Positions 34,101 through 41,366 of a stretch of 64,000 bases of DNA are shown here, one piece after another (position 1 is the first letter of the stretch; the number at the start of each line of letters is the position of its first letter). This stretch comes from Paenibacillus_AR sp051594765 (lineage in GTDB: Bacteria; Bacillota; Bacilli; Paenibacillales; NBRC-103111): assembly GCF_051594765.1 (NCBI RefSeq), contig NZ_JBPPGJ010000013.1, positions 127,401 to 191,400 of the forward strand. Direction: 5' to 3'. Made by a program: the position numbers and the translations under genes. The notes beneath the pieces are model-generated. The model had not been told where the DNA came from and did no database searches. It saw nothing but the letters and a program-made list of their open reading frames with translations.

Positions 34101-35423
34101 GACGGACAGGAGGCCGAGGGTCTCGACGTTCTGGAGCGCATCATCGAGCAAGAGACCCCCTCCCCCCATGGATTGGACATCATCGTGGGATGGTCCTTCC
34201 GGGAGCTGCTCCGGATGAAGCTCGCCGATCCTGACGTCGGAGCGGAAGAGCTGGACCGGTGGATCGGTCGGTTCGACAGCTTCATTCATACCCGGGGATT
34301 CGATCTGTTCACTCCGGACTATTCCCGGCTGAAGGCAGAATGCCTGATGCGTCTCGGCCAACGGGACGAAGCCTATCTGCATTTCCGCAGCGCCAGGAAC
34401 GGCTTCCAGGCCATCGGCAAAGAGGAAGAGGCGGAGCAGGTCGCCGACCGGATGGAGGAAGCCGCCCGGCCGGCCCATTGGGAGGAGGACCGCAGGGTCT
34501 GCCTGTCCCCGATGGTGCTGTCCCTTCTGAAGGACCGGTCCGCCATGATGGACCAGCTGACGGACCTCCGGGTGCACCAGCTGCTGGCGGAATCGCTCAA
34601 TCAATCCTTGAATCTGCCGGAGACCATGGAGCGGATCACCCATTTTCTGTTCCATTATTATCCGGTTCGGGACTGCCGGATCCGCTTCCGCTCCAAGCAT
34701 ACGGACACCACCGAGATCCGGGTGCCCCACGGCATCGTGGATGCCGCCCGGGCCCAGGAGATGGTCCAGTTCTCCAAGGAGCGCTTGTCCTTCGAATGGA
34801 TGAACCAGAACGGCCAGTCCATCAGCATGGACCTGGGGATGCGAAGCTCGTCGGACACCAAGGTGCAGTCCCTCCGCTATTTCCTGCAGCTGACGAAGCC
34901 CTACATTCAGAACTGCCTGCTGTATATGGAGATGATCACCGACAGTCTGACGGGTCTCTACGTCCGCAGGCATTTCATGGAGCTGCTCGCCAGGGAGTTC
35001 GATATCTCCCGCCGCTACAACCTGGGGCTGTCCGTCATCATGATGGATCTGGACAACTTCCGCCTGGTTAACGAGCACGGCCACCAGGAGGGGGACCGGG
35101 TGCTGGAGGAGGTGTCCTCGCTGCTGCGGACAAGCACCGGCAACGAGGACATTCTGGGTCGCTACGGCGGAGAAGAATTCATCGTCATCCTCCCCAAGGC
35201 CGACGGCAAGGAAGCACTCCGCAAAGCCCAGCGGATCTGCAGGCTGATCGAAGATACCTTCTCCTACGGGCGGCCGTACCGGGTGACGGCCAGCATCGGC
35301 GTCTCCTCAGTTGATCATCTGGAGGTCTCCTCCATGGAGGAGCTCATCAAGTTTGCGGACAACGCCGAGATCCACGCCAAGAAAACCGGCAAGAACAAGG
35401 TGGTCTCCGCATGGTCGATCTAA
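31137..35423 (+). CDS. Large diguanylate cyclase with degenerate kinase-like, ATPase-like and helical-repeat modules
   Basis: A 1428-residue cytosolic protein. The N-terminal ~250 residues resemble a Ser/Thr kinase, but the catalytic-loop position reads LHAAGFIYGFALPELIYLHP with no HRD aspartate. About 275-560 resembles an AAA_16/STAND ATPase: no Walker A (ALIGRDQPNRFSALRWKMNE), Walker B-like CYIFEDCQAMDPLSALI. About 600-1100 is helical-repeat (TPR-like), then a GAF-like section. The C-terminus is a GGDEF domain (about 1270-1425) with DSLTGLYVRR, IMMDLDNFRLVNEHGHQEGD and intact RYGGEEFIVI (1344-1348). The RxxD inhibitory site is absent. It makes cyclic-di-GMP if active. GGAGGG precedes ATG 31137; it is a single gene with its own terminator. 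Confidence 0.85.
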   Translation: MTMTSTRAGRADLSVSLYAPDCTELRISHAALSLYDERLTHARIRHWESMEPLEGCLGIKDSVRSESGLAIRMEPIPGGYLPWLEAASQGLPRKAVHRAALGLARTFSALHAAGFIYGFALPELIYLHPETGSFLLLLQPLPAATPLIENVDNRLPSALFSLYARLYRSSPAADHYLLGLILYVLLHGRLPATLLENPERERREDPLTSFSLRLLHHPEGYRHIGEVRQELVQLAGGASDAVPEELPDAPAAPELHPAVSHPDPDTDRTLREFLSSEDAGILALIGRDQPNRFSALRWKMNECSEFNLFFTILCSDTPLGVLKDLIDRTLSNTAGWAPEAAAAMNTWRSSFEYLLKQYYKGKDGHLEIVEWLYSLFRTVSPLFPQRLCYIFEDCQAMDPLSALILAEFWRRYGDQVQGLRVLFSGGRLPEVWRTPPHFPVLHTDLTSVLHYERILLRIMGRAEDTLVEKLAAAFHGQARSPHDCRLILGALRSDGLIVSGQTGWKLAGLPDWENRVPTVEQAYRTALRRLPPGSLKLIRTLSWLPMPVRPLSLLQLCGLDRHALFQALEQFHDQGAAAVFHANSLFIPARYRDWLMSGLSPAEIRYHQIEALEWLARVRPHSFTPLYELARAASDPYRQQYFLIRSYRRNRSHLSLEKTAGLLSSIIELQPQVHKPENKGWARLLGQVYLSLAQDTAAAEVTRKLYERHGCESDRLFLLLLKLSLNELNVDETRDELYPYLYSPDQPILIRALAAQFMMQSMMSSPLPQEQVAEMDRYFSQVIFPSRNQLPLRIYSELCAVYAGMSFRMLPDRKEWTLALLRKLLGTIEESHSPYLSLRIYNALTFQSNIRTMAEYNRLFIESANRSGVANAAQIGHLNALAVSIFVGDVPSYRYHLSKINPDQFDYESLLNSYMVFQLLYAAEWKDWEVYNQANSYFEESRTLSPTAERRLKLCRSYQAFRRGEPLPGSANPEAPDDSFIAALTHLVDGQEAEGLDVLERIIEQETPSPHGLDIIVGWSFRELLRMKLADPDVGAEELDRWIGRFDSFIHTRGFDLFTPDYSRLKAECLMRLGQRDEAYLHFRSARNGFQAIGKEEEAEQVADRMEEAARPAHWEEDRRVCLSPMVLSLLKDRSAMMDQLTDLRVHQLLAESLNQSLNLPETMERITHFLFHYYPVRDCRIRFRSKHTDTTEIRVPHGIVDAARAQEMVQFSKERLSFEWMNQNGQSISMDLGMRSSSDTKVQSLRYFLQLTKPYIQNCLLYMEMITDSLTGLYVRRHFMELLAREFDISRRYNLGLSVIMMDLDNFRLVNEHGHQEGDRVLEEVSSLLRTSTGNEDILGRYGGEEFIVILPKADGKEALRKAQRICRLIEDTFSYGRPYRVTASIGVSSVDHLEVSSMEELIKFADNAEIHAKKTGKNKVVSAWSI

Positions 35424-35468
35424 CGAAAGCAGCCAGGATGAGCGGATGCTCCCTGGCTGCTTTTCGTT
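35422..35468. terminator. Bidirectional terminator
   Basis: Stem AACGAAAGCAGCCAGG (35422-35437) pairs with CCTGGCTGCTTTTCGTT (35452-35468) with one bulge, between the converging GGDEF gene and tctC. Confidence 0.88.
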
Positions 35469-35491
35469 AACCTGCTGCCTTGATAGCAGCC

Positions 35492-36559
35492 TTATTTGCG
35501 GATGCCCGACTTGCCGCCGAGCTCCGTGTAATAATCCGTCTCCTTCTTCAGGAAGTCCGAGAACTCCTTGCCCGACAGATAGGCAGGCTCCAGCTGAAGG
35601 TTCTTTAGCTTCTCCGCAAAAGCCGGGTCCTTGGAGAGCTTGGCGAGGGCGTCCTCCCACTTCTGGATAATCGCGGGGTTGGTGCCCTTGGCGAAGCTGA
35701 TTCCCGTCCACCAGCCGGCATTCAGGCCGGCTACGCCCTGCTCGCCGGTCGTAGGGACGTCCGGGAAGTACGGACTCCGCTCGGGCGCCTGGATGGCCAG
35801 CACCTTCAGCTTCCCGGCCTTGACCAGCGTATGCACCTCGTTCACCGTATGAACGGCCAGTACGGCATTGCCGCCGGCAACGATCGGCAGGGATTCCGAA
35901 GCCCCCTTGGTCGTGACCATCCGCGTCTTGGTGAAGTCGGCCTGGATCGCACTGAGCCATTCCGCCACCACGAACGAGGAGAAGCCCGCCGGCCCCACGC
36001 TGGTCCAGGTCAGCTTATCCGGGTTACTCTTCACCCAATCGGAGAATTCCTTGAAGTTCTTCCACGGCGCATCCGCATTCACCACAAAAGCCGCCGCATC
36101 CTTCACGATCCGCGCTGCGAAGATATGGTCGTCCATGCGGACCGGCGGCTCCTTGAAGCCTCCGGCCAGCATGGTGGTGTTGGATACGTTGTCCGCCAGC
36201 ACTGTATACCCGTCGGCAGCCGCTTGCTTCAGCGCGTATTGAGCCCCTGTGGCGCCTCCAGCTCCCGGTTTGTTCACGACGCTGACCGGCTGGCCCCACT
36301 CCTTGCTCAGGGCCTCGGCCACTGTGCGCGCCACCAGGTCCACCCCGCCTCCGGCGGAGAAGGGCACCACGTATTCGATGCCTCTTGTGGGATAGTCCAC
36401 CTTGGGCGAGGCGGTGGCAGTGGTCACCGATGTTGCTCCCGAAGCGGCGGGAGCCGGATCGCTCTTACTCTTGCCGCTGTCCGCCGGGCCGCAGCCCGCC
36501 GCCAGCGCCGTCATGCCCAGGGTCATAGCCATAATGGCGGCTATGGATGTTTTTCTCAT
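35492..36559 (-). CDS. tctC: Tripartite tricarboxylate transporter substrate-binding protein (TctC/Bug family)
   Basis: A 355-residue exported binding protein. The N-terminal signal peptide ends AAGC (Cys23, probable lipoprotein), then a Ser/Ala/Thr-rich tether. The mature fold shows Bug-family motifs: TRGIEYVVPFSAGGGVDLVA, NKPGAGGATGAQYALKQAAA-DGYT (about 95-118), WTSVGPAGFSSFVVAEWL, and the SPYFPDVPTTGEQGVAGLNA signature (about 262-281). GGAGGT precedes ATG 36559. It is the last gene of tctB-tctA-tctC. The family takes up citrate and other carboxylates; the actual ligand is unknown. Only one binding protein is encoded here. Confidence 0.93.
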   Translation of the reverse strand: MRKTSIAAIMAMTLGMTALAAGCGPADSGKSKSDPAPAASGATSVTTATASPKVDYPTRGIEYVVPFSAGGGVDLVARTVAEALSKEWGQPVSVVNKPGAGGATGAQYALKQAAADGYTVLADNVSNTTMLAGGFKEPPVRMDDHIFAARIVKDAAAFVVNADAPWKNFKEFSDWVKSNPDKLTWTSVGPAGFSSFVVAEWLSAIQADFTKTRMVTTKGASESLPIVAGGNAVLAVHTVNEVHTLVKAGKLKVLAIQAPERSPYFPDVPTTGEQGVAGLNAGWWTGISFAKGTNPAIIQKWEDALAKLSKDPAFAEKLKNLQLEPAYLSGKEFSDFLKKETDYYTELGGKSGIRK

Positions 36560-36625
36560 GATAGGTCAACCTCCGTTCATCTCGAAGATTCCGTCCAGCC
36601 TGAGCGGTCTGCTCCGGGAAGCCGG

Positions 36626-38146
36626 TTAATCCAGTATGCCGGCCGGCTCGCCAACCTCTTCTTGTACCCTGCGCTTGGTCCGGCGGACCATGATGAGTGA
36701 CAGGAGCAGCAGCACGAGTGTGGCCGCCATCAGAATCAGGAAAATCGGGTGATGCAGCAGGACCGAGGGATCCCCTCCGGTGATGGTCATGGTCTGCATG
36801 AAGGACTGCTCCATCAGCGGACCGAGGATATAGCATAGGATAAAGGGCATGACGGGCCACTTGTACCGGTGCAGGAAATAGCCGATGACGCCGAACGCCA
36901 CTGCCACTTGCACGTCAAACAGATTGTTGCGCACGGAATAGGCGCCGACCATGCTGAGCAGAAGGATGATGGGTGCCATGACGCCGAACGGTACCCGGGT
37001 CAGCTTCGCCCATAAGCCGACCAGCGGCAGATTCAGCACCAGCAGCATCACATTGCCGATGAACATGCTGGCGATGACCGTCCAGACGAAACTGCCCTTC
37101 TGCTCGAACAGGAGGGGGCCCGGCGCAAGGCCGTAGATCATAAGTCCGGCCAGCAGGACCGCCAACGGAGGCGACGAGGGAATGCCGAGGGCGAAGAGCG
37201 GAATGAAGCCGGCGGAGCTGGTGGCGTTATTGGCTGCTTCCGGCGCGGCCACCCCTTCGATGGCCCCCTTGCCGAAAAGCTTCTTGCGCCGGGAAAATTT
37301 CTTCACGAGGTCATAGGACAAGAACGAAGTGACGGCGGCGGAGCAGCCGGGAAGCAGACCCAGGACGAAGCCGATCAATCCGCCGGCCGCCATGGCAGGC
37401 GCGCTCTGCGCCAGGTCCTTCCGGCTCGGATAGACGCTTCCGATCTGTCCGCCCGACACGGCGGTCTGCCGGTCCAGCATCCCCTTCAGCACCTCCGTGA
37501 TGGCGAAGAGCCCGATCAGGATGCTGACCATATCCAGTCCCCCTGCCAAGCTGCCGGAGCCGAAGGTGAAGCGGTACATCCCGGAGCTGGGCCCGAGCCC
37601 GATCAGCGAGATGCCGATGCCGGCAAGGCCCATTACGGCGGACTTGACGAAGGAGCCGCCGGTCAGCCCCATCATGACGGTTAGGGCCAGGAGCAGAATG
37701 GCGATCATCTCCGGGGGCCCGAAGCGCAGCGCCTGATCGGCCAGAGCGGGGGCGAAGAAGACGAGCCCCACGATGCCGAGCACGCCTGCTGCGAAGGAGG
37801 CGACGGCGGCGATGCCGAGAGCCGGGCCGCCCCTTCCCTGCCGGGCCAAGGGGTACCCGTCCAGGCAGGTGGGGACGGATGACACTTCGCCCGGAATATT
37901 AAGCAGGATCGCCGTGGTGGAGCCTCCGTACATGGCACCGTAGTAGATACCGGCCAGCATGATGATGGCCTGCGTCGGGTCGAGGACGGCGGTGACGGGC
38001 AGCAGAATGGCGATGGAGGATGTAGGGCCCAGTCCCGGCAGCACCCCGACGAAGGTTCCGATCAGCACCCCTATGGCGGCCATCAGCAGATTCATAAGGG
38101 TCAGCGCATGGGCGAAGCCGTCCAACAGCATGGGTATGGAATTCAT
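36626..38146 (-). CDS. tctA: Tripartite tricarboxylate transporter large permease (TctA)
   Basis: A 506-residue membrane protein with about 12 helices. The two conserved TctA loops are present: GVLPGLGPTSSIAILLPVT near 35-53, and GLLPGCSAAVTSFLSYDLVK near 268-287. GGSTTAILLNIPGEVSSVPT (about 75-94), the family signature, is also seen. AAGGGGG precedes ATG 38146, 16 bases after tctB. It forms the solute channel, driven by the cation gradient, with TctB and TctC. The C-terminal tail (RRTKRRVQEEVGEP) is basic and cytosolic. Confidence 0.95.
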   Translation of the reverse strand: MNSIPMLLDGFAHALTLMNLLMAAIGVLIGTFVGVLPGLGPTSSIAILLPVTAVLDPTQAIIMLAGIYYGAMYGGSTTAILLNIPGEVSSVPTCLDGYPLARQGRGGPALGIAAVASFAAGVLGIVGLVFFAPALADQALRFGPPEMIAILLLALTVMMGLTGGSFVKSAVMGLAGIGISLIGLGPSSGMYRFTFGSGSLAGGLDMVSILIGLFAITEVLKGMLDRQTAVSGGQIGSVYPSRKDLAQSAPAMAAGGLIGFVLGLLPGCSAAVTSFLSYDLVKKFSRRKKLFGKGAIEGVAAPEAANNATSSAGFIPLFALGIPSSPPLAVLLAGLMIYGLAPGPLLFEQKGSFVWTVIASMFIGNVMLLVLNLPLVGLWAKLTRVPFGVMAPIILLLSMVGAYSVRNNLFDVQVAVAFGVIGYFLHRYKWPVMPFILCYILGPLMEQSFMQTMTITGGDPSVLLHHPIFLILMAATLVLLLLSLIMVRRTKRRVQEEVGEPAGILD

Positions 38147-38161
38147 GGGAGCACCCCCTTT

Positions 38162-38626
38162 TTACAACCATAGAATATGGCCCGCAGGCAGCGGGGTGTT
38201 AAGCCAGCGAATGAACAGGAGATCCAGGCAGACCGTTACGAGGAGCGCGGCCGGCAGGCATATTCGCCAACGGTAGGTCCCCACCGTCCGGAACAGCAAG
38301 GCCGCCGCCGCAAAGGTGCCCAGCAGATACCCCGCCCAAGGCAGCAGCAGCGTATAGCCGAGAAGTATGGCCGGAACGGCGGCTACCCGAATGACGGTCC
38401 CCCGCTCCGTTCGCTCACCTTCGTCCGCTGCCGGTCCCAGTCCGGGACGGACCAGCAGAATAAGACCCAAGACGACGAACCCGGCGCCAACCAATGCGGG
38501 AAATACGTGGTCCCCGATCCAGGCCCCGTTATGAAACCGGTACAGCTTCTCCGCCTCCCGGAGCGACAGCGCTCCCGCGATCAATACCAGAAGGCCCGCC
38601 AGCCGATCTTGCCAGATATGCTTCAT
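38162..38626 (-). CDS. tctB: Tripartite tricarboxylate transporter small permease (TctB)
   Basis: A 154-residue protein with four hydrophobic segments (LAGLLVLIAGALSLREAEKL, VFPALVGAGFVVLGLILLV, VPAILLGYTLLLPWAGYLLG, and a last one near 120-140 around ALLVTVCLDLLFIRWLNTPL). This is the weakly conserved TctB fold. It is the first gene of the operon and precedes tctA by 15 bases; GAGGTG lies before ATG 38626. Identification rests mainly on topology and the tctA/tctC partners. Confidence 0.85.
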   Translation of the reverse strand: MKHIWQDRLAGLLVLIAGALSLREAEKLYRFHNGAWIGDHVFPALVGAGFVVLGLILLVRPGLGPAADEGERTERGTVIRVAAVPAILLGYTLLLPWAGYLLGTFAAAALLFRTVGTYRWRICLPAALLVTVCLDLLFIRWLNTPLPAGHILWL

Positions 38627-38993
38627 CGCACCTCTTCCTTCCCGAACGGACGATCCACCTGTGTACGTCAGCGTCGATGGATACGAAACGCCGATTCATA
38701 AGGCGTTCTGTTCCGGCGCATAAGTTTTCCTTATAACAAGCGGATTGTTCCGAGACATTCACCCAGGTGATGACAGTATATGGAGAGGCCCGCCAAAAGG
38801 TGAAAAGGCCGCCGCGGTTCCGCCTTAGGCGGCCGCAACGGCCTTAAATCAAGCTCATACTGATTCCCATCCCGCAGTTCTTATCTAAGACATGTGCCCG
38901 GATGAAGTCGGAGAACGATTATCCTAGACCCATTCTTCCGTATCTCCGTGATTCTATATATGGGTATCCTTAAAACAAAAGGAGTCGAATGTA
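38627..38993. other. Intergenic region with a strong hairpin and one copy of a 20-base repeat
   Basis: 367 bases without a convincing gene. A G+C-rich hairpin pairs AAGGCC-GCCGC (38805-38815) with GCGGC (38829-38833) and GGCCTT (38840-38845). It contains CCGGATGAAGTCGGAGAACG at 38898-38917. No promoter was identified with confidence. Confidence 0.5.
38898..38917 (+). repeat. 20-base direct repeat, copy 1
   Basis: CCGGATGAAGTCGGAGAACG, identical to 39504-39523. The two copies flank the small kinase gene, 606 bases apart. Confidence 0.75.
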
Positions 38994-39495
38994 ATGCTCT
39001 ATATTTAGCGGGTTGCCAGGAACCGGGAAGACCACGTTGTCATCCGCATTGGCTAGAGAACTTAAGGCAGCCTATCTCCGGGTCGATGTCATAGAACAGG
39101 CTATGCGGGATAGCGGCATGAGGATCGAAGGACCAGAAGGGTATGCCGTGTGCTATGCACTCGCATCACAGCAGCTCCGGCTGGGTCTGGACGTCATTGC
39201 AGATACCGTCAATCCCATTCGAATCACTCGCGAGGCTTGGCGTAATGTAGCGGAGTGCCTTGAAGCCCCCTTTTTGGAAATTGAAGTGGTCTGTTCCGAC
39301 CCTCTGGTCCACAAGCATCGAATCGAAACACGTACAACCGATATTCCAGGCTTGACTCTGCCGACATGGGAGCAGGTTCTGAATCGGCAGTACGATGTTT
39401 GGGACCGGGATCACCTAGTCATCGACACCGCCCATCAAACGACGGAAGAGAGCTTGATGACACTATATAACCAACTCGCTTTACAACGTTCCTAA
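38994..39495 (+). pseudogene. Small P-loop kinase (AAA_33/zeta-like), frameshifted at codon 5
   Basis: The main open frame encodes PGTGKTTLSSALARELKAAY (Walker A), LRVDVIEQAM, a mid-region DTVNPIRITREAWR, and a C-terminal helix, the layout of small P-loop kinases that phosphorylate metabolites or confer antibiotic modification. The natural start is ATG 38994, nine bases after AAAGGAG. From there the frame reads M-L-Y-I then TAG. Removing one T from the TTT at about 39004-39006 joins MLYI to SGLPGTGKTT. The gene is thus broken by one base, unless TTG 39013, which lacks a ribosome site, is used, in which case about 160 residues beginning at the P-loop would be made. A sequencing error is possible. 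Confidence 0.65.
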
Positions 39496-39503
39496 GGAGA
39501 GAA

Positions 39504-39523
39504 CCGGATGAAGTCGGAGAACG
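39504..39523 (+). repeat. 20-base direct repeat, copy 2
   Basis: Identical to 38898-38917. This copy lies nine bases after the kinase stop, and its ATG would open an 18-codon frame preceded by AAGGAG. Confidence 0.75.
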
Positions 39524-39605
39524 TCCTTCAGGCTGCCGGTTGGGACGATTTGGAGCGTTCTTAACCTCATCACGGTAACGAAGTACGATAGTGCTCTGTC
39601 CCAAC

Positions 39606-39642
39606 AAAACAACACCTCCCGCAGCAGCACCACGGGAGGTGT
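39606..39642 (-). terminator. Terminator of the modAB operon
   Basis: Perfect 10-base stem ACACCTCCCG (39612-39621) with CGGGAGGTGT (39633-39642). It is followed on the minus strand by TTGTTTTGTTG. Confidence 0.85.
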
Positions 39643-39646
39643 CTAT

Positions 39647-40321
39647 TTAATGGTTCCGCTTCAGCATGTTCGTGCACAGCAGGAGTCCGAAGGAGATTAG
39701 GATCGTCGCGGCCGTCCAGGCCCAGGCCAGATTCATTCTGCCCGCATCCACGGCAAAATAGATGGCCGTCGGGATAGTCTGGGTCCGGCCCGGGATGTTG
39801 CCCGCCACCATGAGCGTGGCGCCGAACTCCCCCAGTCCTCGTGCGAATCCCAGCACGAATGCGGCGATCAGCGACCGCCAGGACAACGGCAGCGTGATAT
39901 GCAGGAAGACCTGCAGCTCGCTGGCTCCCAGGGAGCGGGCCGAATCCTCCAGCTCCTTGTCCACGGAGGCGAAGCCTGTCTTCAAGGTCTGGTAGACCAG
40001 CGGAAAGGCTACGACCACCGAAGCCAGCACCGCCGCCCACCACGTGAAGATGATGGAATGGTTCAGCACCTGCTCCGCCAGCCTTCCGATCCAGCTCTTC
40101 CGTCCCAGAAACACCAGCAGGATGAAGCCGACCACCGTCGGGGGCAGAACCAGCGGCAGCAGAAACAGCGTCTCCAGAAGCGTCTTGAACCGGACTCTTC
40201 GCTTGGTCATCATCCAGGACACCAAGAGACCGAGCAGGAAGACCCCCATGCTGGACAGGACCGCCACCTTCAGGGAGAGCCATATGGGTTGGACAAACTC
40301 CTTGCCGGTTGCATCGAACAT
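39647..40321 (-). CDS. modB: Molybdate ABC transporter permease
   Basis: A 224-residue inner-membrane permease for molybdate (or tungstate). There are five helices beginning IWLSLKVAVLSSMGVFLLGL. Family motifs: PLVLPPTVVGFILLVFLGRK (about 57-76) and the EAA-type loop KELEDSARSLGASELQVFLH-ITLP (about 138-161), then RGLGEFGATLMVAGNIPGRT (about 179-198), which is highly diagnostic of ModB. ATG 40321 follows the modA stop by ten bases, with only a weak GAGTGAT site, suggesting coupling. No modC ATPase gene is adjacent, as also in the B. subtilis yvgKLM region. Confidence 0.95.
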   Translation of the reverse strand: MFDATGKEFVQPIWLSLKVAVLSSMGVFLLGLLVSWMMTKRRVRFKTLLETLFLLPLVLPPTVVGFILLVFLGRKSWIGRLAEQVLNHSIIFTWWAAVLASVVVAFPLVYQTLKTGFASVDKELEDSARSLGASELQVFLHITLPLSWRSLIAAFVLGFARGLGEFGATLMVAGNIPGRTQTIPTAIYFAVDAGRMNLAWAWTAATILISFGLLLCTNMLKRNH

Positions 40322-40331
40322 TAGGCATCAC

Positions 40332-41201
40332 TCATTTCGGTGTGGTAAATCCGTACTTCACGAACACATCCATGGCTTCCTTCGTGGCCAGATAACGGTA
40401 CAGCTTCTCCGCCTCCGGCTTAGCCTTCGTCGCCTTCACAATGCCGATGGGGTATTCGATGGGCTTGAAGGTCTTCGGATCAACCGTAAATGCAATCTTC
40501 ACCTTGGAGGAAGCCAAGGCATCCGTCTTGTAGACGAAGCCGGCTTCCGTATTGCCCGTCTCCACATAGGAGATGACCTGCTTGACATCCTTCGTCAGCA
40601 CCAGCTTATCCTGCAAGGCCTCCCACAGCTTGGCGGAGGTCAACGCTTCCTTGGCATAGCTGCCGGCAGGCACCGACTCCGGCGTACCGACGCCGAGCTT
40701 CTTGAACTCGGGCTTGGTCAGATCCTGCAGTCCCTCCACGGCCAGCTTGCTTCCGGAGGACGTAATGACAACCAGCTCGTTCCCCAGAAGATTCTTGTTG
40801 GTTCCTGGCTCGATCAAATTCTTCTCCACCAGCGCATCCATCTGCTTCTTCCCCGCCGAGAGGAACAGATCCGCCGGCGCCCCCTGTTCGATCTGCTGCT
40901 GAAGGGTGCCTGAAGCGCCATAATTGAAGGTCAGCTTCACATTCGGCTCCTTCGCCTCGTAAAGCTTCTTGATTTCATTCAGGCTCTCCGTCAGGCTGGC
41001 GGCAGCCGATACCAGGAGCTCCACAGGCTCTCCCTTCGGCTGAGTCACGGCGCTTGCCCCCGGTGTCGGCGCCACGCCTGCAGAGGCCGCCCCCCCATTC
41101 TTGCTCCCTGCATCCCCGCATCCCGCGAGTACCATCCCGGCTGCCGCCAACAGCGCGATTCCTTTGGCCAACCTCCTGCAGTCTCTTCTCCATCGCTCCA
41201 T
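40332..41201 (-). CDS. modA: Molybdate-binding lipoprotein
   Basis: A 289-residue periplasmic-type binding protein anchored by a lipobox (VLAGC, Cys28). The mature part shows ModA motifs: VELLVSAAASLTESLNEIKK, VKLTFNYGASGTLQQQIEQG (about 92-111), APADLFLSAGKKQMDALVEK, and the C-terminal YPIGIVKATK. Start ATG 41201 has GGAGGG seven bases upstream; the open frame before it (to 41255) lacks one. It delivers molybdate to ModB. Transcription starts in a 165-base divergent region with a perfect 18-base palindrome and 10-base-phased repeats, probably bound by the adjacent YvgK-like regulator. Confidence 0.95.
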   Translation of the reverse strand: MERWRRDCRRLAKGIALLAAAGMVLAGCGDAGSKNGGAASAGVAPTPGASAVTQPKGEPVELLVSAAASLTESLNEIKKLYEAKEPNVKLTFNYGASGTLQQQIEQGAPADLFLSAGKKQMDALVEKNLIEPGTNKNLLGNELVVITSSGSKLAVEGLQDLTKPEFKKLGVGTPESVPAGSYAKEALTSAKLWEALQDKLVLTKDVKQVISYVETGNTEAGFVYKTDALASSKVKIAFTVDPKTFKPIEYPIGIVKATKAKPEAEKLYRYLATKEAMDVFVKYGFTTPK

Positions 41202-41257
41202 CTTGTTTCCCTCCGCTCCATGATATCGCTCTATGTATATAAGGGAGTATATCATAA

Positions 41258-41292
41258 GTTATATCTAGATATAACTAGATATGTTTAGATAT
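41258..41292. promoter_or_regulatory. Operator cluster between modA and its divergent regulator
   Basis: Perfect palindrome GTTATATCTAGATATAAC (41258-41275), followed by TAGATAT at 41266, 41276 and 41286, exactly ten bases apart. This spacing puts the units on one face of the helix. Confidence 0.6.
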
Positions 41293-41366
41293 AATCAGTT
41301 ATTTCTTGAATTCCAACCCTTATGCAGGTTAAGATGGGAGCATGCAAGAGCTTGTGGAGGGACACT

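Noticed and set aside
38805..38845. Riboswitch or T-box leader for the tct operon
   Set aside because: The hairpin is on the far side of the tctB start region and has no recognisable aptamer core or T-box sequence; left as a hairpin.
39013..39495. TTG 39013 as the true start of the small kinase
   Set aside because: No ribosome site lies before it and it would begin inside the Walker A loop; ATG 38994 with AAAGGAG and a one-base frameshift is more convincing.
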